Assembly (NCBI RefSeq): GCF_964340395.1
Contig: NC_135567.1
Coordinates: 3,746,899 to 3,810,898 of the forward strand
DNA: 64,000 nt
DNA from: Glandiceps talaboti
Taxonomy: Eukaryota; Hemichordata; Enteropneusta; Spengelidae
Reading direction: 5' to 3'
In this document: positions 56,607 through 64,000 of the stretch, in pieces
Layout of the letters: the number at the start of each line of letters is the position of its first letter
How positions within the stretch are numbered: the first letter of the stretch is position 1
Translations under genes and position numbers: made by a program
The notes under the pieces: model-generated
What the model saw: the letters and a program-made list of their open reading frames with translations, nothing else
Told to the model about the DNA's origin: nothing
Database searches by the model: none

Positions 56607-56855
56607 TCAAACATGTTCATCCATGATCCCCAAAAAATTCAGCTGTGCCTTATACACCACGGTGGACCATGATTGACTGTGGTTTGCATCATGGAATTTT
56701 ATTTTAAGACATTTGCATTGTCCACTCTGATTCTCTCTATGTAGGATAAGCATTGCCTTCTTTGGAGAAAGACCCTCCAGTGCTCTACCCTTCAGGGTCA
56801 AAGTTGAATTGTCTGCATGTATGATTGAGACATGCCTGGCTGAGTGTACAGTCAT
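56607..56855 (-). CDS. Unassigned open reading frame
   Basis: 82 residues from an ATG, mixed composition (for example ALEGLSPKKAMLILHRENQ), no signal peptide or membrane segment, and no domain I recognise. Coding-like codon use but no splice or promoter support. It could be a mobile-element relic. Confidence 0.25.
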   Translation of the reverse strand: MTVHSARHVSIIHADNSTLTLKGRALEGLSPKKAMLILHRENQSGQCKCLKIKFHDANHSQSWSTVVYKAQLNFLGIMDEHV

Positions 56856-58040
56856 ACAGCAGGACTACAAATGGATATATGTGTTGCAACCAGTCATAGC
56901 TGTTATGTCATTATATAGTCTCTAGCTAAATCATCTGGCGTTACACTTAATCAAGAAATGAAACTCTTTATATTCTGAAATTAGCTGTAATGACAATCAA
57001 TTATCTGCCATCCCTTGAGACATAGTTGTACCATTCTATAGTTTTCCTTCCAAGATGCAAAATATAGCGTGGTGTAAACATTGTGTCTTTTTTGATAATT
57101 ACATCTACACCAGATTTGATGTAAATGTATAGTTTGACCAACTGCAAACATTAAACTGTTATCTTTTCCCAAGATGGTTGTGATGTATATTAAGTCTTTC
57201 ACATTAGATCTATGAAATAACTGTACAATGTAAAACCACATTGGGTGTAGGAATGGTGATCACAGTCTCGTTATCATTATTTGGTATTAAGGCACTTCCA
57301 TAATTTAAAAATAGTGTCAATAAAATATTTTGTAGCACAACTAATCAAATGTATATATGGTTCAATTTGCATACATTAATCAAAGCAATTGAAAGTACTA
57401 CTGGATAGCACATAATGAAATGTTGAAATTAATTACCAAGCCTGTATGTGTAACCACCGTAAATACAGAATAAAAAACAGGAAATCAAATCTGACTGACT
57501 AACACTCAACTCCACAGCCGTGCCATAGCGCATATGGTATATAACAACACCCATGATGAAACATGGAAGTCATAAACTTGATGACCATTGGAAATAAAAT
57601 TATGTATCGGTCAGCTTCAGAATTGTTTTTGTCCAAAAAAAAACCGCTCAGATTTTATGATTTACATACCACTGACACCATTTTGACAAGTTCAGTTATG
57701 AACAAATGAGCATCGAATCCTGGCAGGCTTGTAGGTTATTTAGCCAAACATAATTACATTAAGTTTATTTTTTTCATGTTTTATTGTAAAGGTAGGAGAA
57801 ATATATGTTTGAAATTGACTACAAACTGACTATTCAGATTAAAACTAATTTAACAATATATCTATCAGATTTAGCGCTCTGATAGATAACTAACTTTTAG
57901 AGAATTGTATGCAATCATTGAAAAATCTATAAAATATGGGAGACCAGTTAGGACAGCAATTGTGACTTGGAAACTGTGGCTCGTAAAACTGTGACATCTT
58001 GACCATGAATCCATTCTCGCAAGCCAGAGTTATTATTTCT
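56856..58040. other. No recognisable gene
   Basis: No supported exon. 57840-57900 (taacaatatatctatcagat, ttagcgct) resembles 52625-52660, so part of the duplicated ankyrin intron sequence may recur here without its exon. Confidence 0.4.
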
Positions 58041-58044
58041 ATGT

Positions 58045-58306
58045 GCGAGGCTCGTTAATAACGTTGCCGTAAAACAGACCGTGGTTTGCAACGATGTGGG
58101 AGGCTCGTTAAGAACGTTGCCATAAAACAGGCCGTGGTTTGCGACGATGTGGGAGGTTCGTTAAGAACGTTGCCATAACAGAGGCCGTGGTTTGCGACGA
58201 TGTGGGAGGCTCGTTAAGAACGTTGCCGTAAAACAGGCCGTGGTTTGCGGCGATGTGGGAGGTTCGTTAAGAACGTTGCCGTAAAACAGACCGTGGTTTG
58301 ATTTTA
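58045..58306 (+). repeat. 53 bp minisatellite, five copies
   Basis: The unit is gaggctcgttaagaacgttg, ccgtaaaacaggccgtgg, tttgcgacgatgtgg. Copy starts at 58047, 58100 and 58153 and so on (53 bp). It is unusually CpG-rich for this window. Copies are over 90% alike. Confidence 0.92.
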
Positions 58307-58317
58307 ATCAGATTGTC

Positions 58318-58830
58318 TTGCTGCCAGACGTTCGGGCTTTCTTTCGATGCTATAACTATAAGCGAACGAAGTTCGCATGTGAGGGCTTGCCCGAACAGTC
58401 TAGCGAATGTCATTTTCAGACCAGACATTCCATTGAGATTACGATAAGAGGTGGGTTGGGCCACATATGCATATATATATACTTTATTATATTCAATCTC
58501 TACATGCAGGTGTTGACAAACACATTTATGTCATTACTATGTCTTATCAGTTTATGGTAATTGTGTTTGATGAGTGTGTAGACGTTGTCATTCACACATT
58601 TTAGTTATCGCATTGGTGGTTATTTTTACAAGCCCCTCCTTAAGATGAATATGCATGAAAATTTACCTATTGTCCTCTGTTTGTGCTTGTCGCTAATACG
58701 GTTCTCTGATTGGCAGTTATTTATATCCTGATGACATTCGCTAGACCTCGGATGTTCCATCCTCGATAGCGTTGTTCGGCTGTGTGTCATATTTTATCGG
58801 AAGAACATCCGAGGGCTAGCTGATAGACTA
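58318..58830. mobile_element. Candidate foldback element with hairpin ends
   Basis: tctagcgaatgtcat (58398-58412) and atgacattcgctaga (58727-58741) are perfect 15 bp inverted repeats. Each is joined to an outer hairpin. On the left, gttcgggc pairs with gcccgaac around gcgaacgaagttcgc. On the right, tagacctcggatgttcc pairs with gaacatccgagggcta. The matching layout suggests a non-autonomous palindromic element about 0.5 kb long. The plus-strand frame at 58318-58560 is probably not a gene. Confidence 0.55.
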
Positions 58831-59164
58831 ATATGAAGGCACCTTTCATGAGGTTTTTATTTCAGGTAGAACGTCTACCATTTGCATATTTGAATAGTAT
58901 CTATGCCTCACTATCACACATTTTATACGTGAATTTTTTTACTATATAATGTGATAGCTGCAGTGGAGCATGGATGAGTGGAGGGAGGGTAAAAAAAGGG
59001 TGTCTAAAACATCTATTGTTTTAGTGGCGTGTCGGTCGGAGTTGGTACAATACGTCGACTTCCGTAGCACTCTCTCGCTACCGCTGTAACAGCTGCTAAA
59101 CAAGACAATGGTATAACATTGCAATGATTCGATAGAACGTCATTTTCCTCCTCGGACCGTAATC
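58831..59164. other. No recognisable gene
   Basis: CpG is fairly frequent at 59025-59160, but no exon or motif is convincing. Confidence 0.4.
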
Positions 59165-59462
59165 ATAGTTACGGAGTTCATTTGCGTTACATTTTCATGG
59201 TGTTGGTGAGAGTCAAAACCATTCCATACAAAGTGTCACTAAAATAGATGTTGCATGCCGTCCACAGCGTCCCTTTCAGACCACTGATGCTAATCTAGTT
59301 GCCTCCACAACCGGTAACCTAGCTATGGTCACAAACACTCCCGATCTTGTGGAGTGGAAAATTGAAAATAGTGATACTGCTTCACCTTGTCTTTGGTATA
59401 TTTTGATGGTAAAACTTGAAATTGGTATGTATACGTTAGGCATTCGATTTACTGATAGTAGA
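59165..59462 (+). CDS. Possible exon or coding fragment, no start codon
   Basis: Roughly 98 codons are open without an initiating Met, after an acceptor-like accgtaatcatag. The reading includes CRPQRPFQTTDANLVASTTG, then NLAMVTNTPDLVEWKIENSD, natural in composition. A GGTATAT donor-like site at 59394 could end it after DTASPCLW. I recognise no domain. Could equally be a mobile-element fragment. Confidence 0.25.
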
Positions 59463-60469
59463 TAAGGCGATGTTTGTGGGGCAGAGTAGATACTAATGCG
59501 AGAACCTGGGATTGAAAGCCGGGGCTTTAAATCGTTTTATAATGTAAACATCAAATTTTTCGATCAGCTAAAACAATTAGCCTGCAATACTTTGAGATAT
59601 TCGATATTTGTATGTTTTTTACATGCATGATACTTGAAAACCGTCATCTAATACATAGCCGTTGGGTACAAGGCTGTAGGCTGTACTGTAACGTTTTATC
59701 CGATTGCACTGGTCAAAATCCGGGGTCAAAATCAACGTGCATAAGTCCGGGTTGAAATTGGTGATTTACATGCAAGGAGGTATTTTTTAATTTTTATTGG
59801 TTATAACCAAATTTACCGAGTTTGATTGTTTTGTACAACAACACAGCTGAGAGATCTCATCTAACATTGTTGAACAAAGAGTTACTAACAACTCAAAGTG
59901 CTTTGAAATTGACAATTGTAAAACTGCTCAATACAAACAGTCATTCTTTTTAAAAACACTAGTAAACTGGAACCATCTGGACAATAGTACTGTGTGCGCT
60001 AAATTTTGTGACGCAGTCACTGTCAAAAACTATTCTGACTAAATACTCTCCCCCGGTGTGTTATTCCTTACCCAGGACCTACACCTATACAGATACAGAT
60101 ACAGATCATGTCGCGTCAGTGACTGCATGGAGGCCTACTAGCTATGTCTCATTTGCATATGGAAAGACACTCTTCTGTAACCAACATACCTGTCAATCTT
60201 CTTTACATATGCAAATCCTTTACATAAACATTCAGGAATGAAACCATATAAAACACACATAGCGTTAGAGTTCATGTCATTTTGTTTCATTTCAAATTTA
60301 TTAGTGGAAAAATAAATGATATTCAAAAAATCTTGTAACCAAATGATGGAACGTACCATGAAGCTTCATAATGAGCAAAAAAGGCCAAAATTCACCAACG
60401 AACCTACATCTCATCCTTAAACGTTTTACACAATTTCTATAATAGTCTATAAAAGCTCTATAACACATT
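59463..60469. other. No recognisable gene
   Basis: The 77-residue frame at 60008-60241 and its antisense frame show no domain. No repeat structure was noticed. Confidence 0.5.
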
Positions 60470-60625
60470 TTTTAAGGGTAGCTGGTTTTCGTCTGAAAGT
60501 ATTTGAGTACTTACCTTGTCAAATTGAAAAAGTTACAATCAAATATTCTATCATGTCACATTGGGAAGGGTGTACACGTCACAAAGCAGATAAATAAGAT
60601 ATTAGTTCATCTAAAATCAACTTAC

Positions 60626-60724
60626 GTCATCAGCTGCATTTACTTGGGCCCCAGCTTCCAGCAACAATTTACAGCTATCAAAATGCCCTTCCATAGCTCC
60701 AAAATGTAGACTTGTCTGGTTCAA
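60626..60724 (-). CDS. Ankyrin-repeat exon (5'-most of three)
   Basis: On the minus strand, acceptor taattatag, 99 bases (33 codons, phase 0), donor GTAAG. The peptide reads LNQTSLHFGAMEGHFDSCKL, then LLEAGAQVNAADD: T-x-LHFGA, EGH-x-x-x-CKLLLEAGA-x-V-N-A, a full canonical ankyrin repeat including the GA-x-VN-A hairpin. It is paralogous to 52809-52901, with homologous 3' intron flank (60555-60625 against 52745-52808). It is the best-preserved of the three. Upstream exons would lie beyond the window. Confidence 0.88.
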
Positions 60725-60732
60725 CTATAATT

Positions 60733-61215
60733 AAAGGATAATAATAATAATAATATTTATTTTTCAAAAAATCCATAAAATGCTCTAAACGGTTCACAAA
60801 TCTAAAAAAAGAAAAAGCACTTGATACTACAACAAAACTTGATACATTTTAAAAGACAATTAATTAAAAGCTTTGCGGAAAAGATGCGTTTTTAAACTTT
60901 TCTTAAACATACAACTGCCGGCGCCTGGGACCCTATTTTGCATATGACTGACTGTATGTTTGGAGGTGGAGAACTCGTGATGACTCACTGACAAGTAATC
61001 AGTTTGACACTGGTCGATAATTGTTTAAAACATCCTGATCCAATGATGCTTTCTTCAGAATTGGGGTTACCATTGCCAGTTTCAGTCGATCGGGAAATTT
61101 CTCCATTGACAAGGAAAGATTAATAATGTTGAGAAAAACAGGGAGTAGTGAAGAAATGCAGGCTTTGACCAATTTAGTGGACAGTGGATCCTCGACTTGT
61201 TAGGGCAGTTCATCA
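60733..61215 (-). pseudogene. CR1/L2-like LINE, internally deleted 3' part
   Basis: Minus-strand reading from 61210 down gives DPLSTKLVKACISSLLPVFL, then NIINLSLSMEKFPDRLKLAM and VTPILKKASL..NNYRPVSN, the RT fingers region of CR1/L2-like LINEs. Right after NNYRPVSN, near 60960-61010, the frame breaks. The copy resumes with LKNASFPQSF-like KTHLFRKAF sequence (60880-60905), then a 3' UTR ending in aataaatattattattatta (60733-60760). Most of RT is therefore deleted. A one-base shift lies near 61200 between MADEVRRIVMNCPNKS and DPLST. Confidence 0.75.
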
Positions 61216-61517
61216 CAATGCGACGCACCTCATCTGCCATAACCGGCTCAAATTCGCCCTATTTAGTGTCCAAATCAGCACAACAACTCTCGGGGGCAGT
61301 GATAACGTCAGTGTCGATTGCCGGGAATTCAAGCTGAATTTTCACAATTTTATCCGAAACGAATTAAGCAAAAGCCTCAACCTTCTCGGACGTGGTTGTA
61401 TCTGATAAGGGATCAGCACGAATGTCCAAACCTAATAAATTCGATACAATTGACAAACACTCCATTACGCTGGTTGTTAGCAACCATTTGATTGATATAG
61501 GCTAATGTCATTGGTAC
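61216..61517 (-). pseudogene. Upstream LINE linker sequence
   Basis: Continues the LINE on the minus strand (MADEVRRIVMNCPNKS at 61200-61245, with acidic/hydrophobic residues further up). It is too decayed for firm domain calls. Confidence 0.4.
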
Positions 61518-61552
61518 CTAACCGTAACCCTAACTCTAACCCTAACCCTAAC
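61518..61552. repeat. Short interstitial telomere-like tract
   Basis: taaccgtaaccctaactctaa followed by ccctaaccctaacc: about five to six CCCTAA units, two of them with one substitution. This equals TTAGGG on the minus strand. It lies exactly where a LINE RT fragment stops. Confidence 0.85.
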
Positions 61553-61554
61553 CT

Positions 61555-61720
61555 GAATGGCAGCAATGGGTTTGGAACTGATGTTGCAGACATCATGTTG
61601 ATGGCGATTGGGAATGTATGATTTAAACCGAGCTAGAGCTGTTCCGATGACACCAAAACGAAATTCCAGCAATGGGATGACTAAAAAAGAAAATAATGCA
61701 GTGCTATGCAATACAGTGAG
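61555..61720 (-). pseudogene. LINE RT fragment
   Basis: Minus reading gives FRFGVIGTALARFKSYIPNR, then HQHDVCNISS. G-[IV]-x-GTAL-x-[WR]-F-x-SYL-x-NR is the well-known block of CR1/L2/Jockey RTs after the catalytic domain start. The frame runs on, upstream, through sequence I cannot assign (to 61909). At its 3' end it turns into the TTAGGG-like tract. Confidence 0.7.
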
Positions 61721-61984
61721 TAAAATAAAATACGACCCTCCCCTAATCCCATTTCCTGAAATATTGCTGTCCCCTGAGAGATGATTTGTAAATGCAATTA
61801 CAAGATTACCTTTACAGAAGGCATTCAATTTAAATCTGGTCACGTCATTCAAATGGTTCAAATTTTCAAACACCATATTCACATGGTCGTTCATTTCAAC
61901 ATCGTACATCGTATGAAGATACTAAATCGCCAAAGTTAGATGCCCGTCGTCATTTCTCAGATGGAAGTTATGTATATGCGAACG

Positions 61985-62308
61985 GGAGTGTGATACAGTT
62001 ATTGGTGACTCTATAACTAAGTACACAAGTTTGATAAATACAAGTCGTGTATTACATATACAACTGATGCAGCACATATTTGTTTGCTTCGTATTTCTGA
62101 TAGTGAGAAAGTTCAGCAAGTTGGTATTCATGTCGAATCTAATGATTTGGGTCATTTTAGTAATGGTGCTATTGTGGATCAGCTTATTTACCTGTGTAAG
62201 GAAGCTAAATGTAACGGTCCAAATGCTGCCATTTTATTGTCAGGAATCTTACTTTTTCATGGAGTAGATTCTCCTTTGAATGTTGATGTCGATTATAGAA
62301 ATGTTTGA
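61985..62308 (+). pseudogene. LINE ORF1 esterase-like (SGNH) fragment
   Basis: The plus frame reads VIGDSITKYTSL, then (after a shift) ISDSEKVQQVGIHVESNDLG, GAIVDQLIYLCKEAK and AAILLSGILLFHGVDSPLN. GDS block I and H-V-x-x-NDLG block III are the SGNH hydrolase signatures found in ORF1 of CR1/L2-clade LINEs. The usual G-x-ND is changed to E-S-ND. It lies on the strand opposite to the neighbouring endonuclease and RT fragments, so it is a separate insertion or an inversion. Confidence 0.6.
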
Positions 62309-62639
62309 GTTAAGGGGGAGGTGTCAAATTCAAAAAAGTCGATAGATTTTTCTTATACTTTGCATACTTAAACATTGATATCTGAATATTTTAAAAATGC
62401 AGAGAAAATACTATGTAACCACCTTTGCTTTCAGGATAATGACCGTTTCTTGTATGTACATATATATTTTTGGGTCAAAATAAGTAGATTTACAACAATT
62501 AACTACAACATGATTTTTGACAGTTAAAGATTATCCCCAGAACACTAAACGCACTTATGTATTTAGGTGCATAGTATAGTAGGTCCAGACATATTTTTTT
62601 AAAAAATTTATATTCATTATTTCATAAAATATTATGTTA
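62309..62639. other. No recognisable gene
   Basis: A+T-rich; nothing supported. Confidence 0.5.
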
Positions 62640-63365
62640 TTTTATCCCCAGCTGGTTTACTATTTTTAAAGAAAAACATAAAATAGCAAATATGGATAAA
62701 AGTCCGTGATTGTTACACAGACCAGTTGTACGACTTCCTTGATGAATTGACTGTGTTTCCCATATGATGTCACTAAGGTTAAAGTCACCACCTAGTAGGA
62801 CATTACAAGATTGTTTTGCCATCTAGTAGGACATTACAAGATTGTTTTGCCATCTAGTAGGACATTACAAGATTGTTTTGCCATCTAGTAGGACATTACA
62901 AGATTGTTTTGCCATCTAGTAGGACATTACAAGATTGTTTTGCCATCTAGTAGGACATTACAAGATTGTTTTGCCATCTAGTAGGACATTACAAGATTGT
63001 TTTGTACCAGTTAGGTTTGACATAGCGGTTTCCAGTTGGTCCACTTTATCGATCTTGGTGTCTGGTCGTTTATAAAAGCAACCAACAAGGAAAGGTTTTG
63101 AACCAGTTATTTTAATTTCAACCGGCTATCAGTTTTGTTGATTTCCGGTTACGATCATGGATTTTTATGTCGTGATAAAGATGCCACCTCCATGTATTGT
63201 CCTGTCTCTCCTGATGACATTATAATCAGGGTAAAATATTTAACTTGTTTGTATGGAACTATCAATTTTAGATTCGGTCCCCCATATGATGATACCAGTC
63301 TCTATTGATTCTGCCATAGCTTCAAAATCTGCTGTTTACATTTGATGTTGTTATAGTTGACCACG
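62640..63365 (-). pseudogene. LINE AP-endonuclease domain, broken by a minisatellite
   Basis: On the minus strand, the order is: IIIWGTES (63270-63300, the I-x-x-x-TE-S/T-W block), RRDRTIHGGGIFI-like sequence (63150-63220), PFLVGCFYKRPDTKIDKVDQ (63025-63100, the Y-[RK]-P block) and CNVLLGGDFNLSDIIWE (62757-62810, the GDFN block). Together these are the apurinic-like endonuclease of CR1/L2-type LINEs. A 31 bp minisatellite (62790-63005) separates the Y-R-P and GDFN blocks and destroys the frame. Confidence 0.8.
62790..63005 (-). repeat. 31 bp minisatellite, ~7 copies, inside LINE endonuclease
   Basis: Perfect or near-perfect units of catctagtaggacattacaa, gattgttttgc (plus strand). The last unit at the left (cacctagtaggac…) still encodes AKQSCNVLL next to GGDFN, so the array is an expansion of that coding segment. 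31 is not a multiple of three, so each unit shifts frame. Confidence 0.93.
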
Positions 63366-63494
63366 GCTATAAATCAACAGAGACGGTGCACACACTTCAA
63401 AATCTTCTGGCCATAAGATTTATTAAAACTGCCTCGTGGTTGGACTAAGAGTAGCTTTTCAGCAGACCAAAGATCGCTTGTAACGTATTTCGTA

Positions 63495-64000
63495 TTATGT
63501 TTGGCAAAGACATCAGACATTGATATAGCGATTGTACAAGCCTCACTACAGACTACGACTACACAGTTGGAAGGATTAGCTACAGCTAACGGAAAATTTC
63601 TCTTCGATCTTGAGAAAAGGAAGGAAACTGACAACAAGTACGTCGTTAGTGGTCATGACATCAAAACAACACCTAATGCGGTAATACACTTCACTAACAT
63701 TATTTCGCTAACTTTAGGCGTGACTTTATTCACAACATCCTAGATAACCTAAGTGAGAGATTTCCTCGACAATCAACCGAGTTAATAAATGCATTCACTG
63801 TTCTAGCCATGCAGCCACTATCATTTTTGTCCAAAGACGAACTTACTGAATATGGAAACCAAGAATTCGGAGTATAAGTAAACCACTTCGGGGAAGCTAA
63901 AACACGCGGCGATGATACAGTTGTAGATCGCATAGTGGATCCAGCGTGTGTAATGCGTGAATGGGCAACCGCCAAAGAACTTGTGTTGTCAAAGTTATAC
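63495..64000 (+). pseudogene. hAT/ZNF862-like transposase-derived fragment (runs off the end)
   Basis: The first frame (63501-63743) reads MAKTSDIDIAIVQASLQTTT and on to FDLEKRKETDNKYVVSGHDI. From 63722 the next frame reads DFIHNILDNLSERFPRQSTE, LINAFTVLAMQPL, LTEYGNQEFGV, a stop, then VNHFGEAK, DRIVDPACVMREWATAKEL. The RFP, L-x-x-AF-x-V-L, Y-G-x-x-E-[LF], HFG and REW-x-x-x-K order is typical of the C-terminal part of hAT-like TTF/ZNF862-type proteins. A frame change near 63700-63720 and an in-frame stop near 63877 mark it as dead. Confidence 0.55.

Noticed and set aside
1-64000. tRNA, rRNA or snRNA genes
   Set aside because: No cloverleaf, A/B box pair or conserved rRNA/snRNA stretch was noticed; a covariance-model scan would be needed to exclude them fully.

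Overview
The window looks like A+T-rich genomic DNA of an animal, most likely a marine invertebrate. It has no bacterial-style gene packing, small phase-0 exons bounded by GT/AG, long introns full of mobile-element debris, many CA/GACA/CATA microsatellites, and Ty3/gypsy, CR1/L2-like LINE, tyrosine-recombinase, GINGER-like, hAT-like and Tc1/IS630-like remnants together. The sequence alone does not fix the phylum (hemichordate, cephalochordate, mollusc and similar remain possible).

Host gene. Three minus-strand exons at 60626-60724, 52809-52901 and 11465-11563 each encode one 31-33 residue ankyrin repeat, all in phase 0 with good splice sites. They suggest one ankyrin-repeat gene running right to left across at least 49 kb, so most of the window would be its introns. 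A weaker plus-strand gene may start near 32.2 kb (a possible exon ending in a GTAAGT donor, close to CpG-rich sequence and an NRF1-like motif).

Layout. 0-12 kb: LINE scrap, dispersed microsatellite-bearing repeats, ~330 bp tandem monomers and a ~0.8-1.0 kb direct duplication. 12-20 kb: a small MITE, two foldbacks, and 60, 71 and 47/48 bp minisatellites. 20.3-28.8 kb: an 8.4 kb array of a 108 bp hairpin-rich unit, a LINE 3' end, then the same family in the opposite orientation to 30.6 kb. 30.6-32.0 kb: four copies of a 368 bp unit. 33.2-41.3 kb: a complete, recently inserted Ty3/gypsy element with apparently identical 586 bp LTRs, a 4 bp target duplication, gag, pol and a C-terminal chromodomain, broken by a frame change and one stop. 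43-48.5 kb: a DDE transposase scrap, a LINE tail, and a GINGER-like integrase/Ulp1/PHD pseudogene expanded by a 42 bp (14-codon) minisatellite. 49-60 kb: dispersed repeats, a tyrosine-recombinase element and hairpin elements. 60.7-64 kb: a graveyard of LINE pieces (RT, endonuclease, ORF1 esterase), a short telomere-like tract and a hAT/ZNF862-like fragment.

Most protein-coding matter is therefore mobile-element derived and broken; only the ankyrin exons look like a functional host gene. All family calls rest on motif recognition by eye, not on searches.
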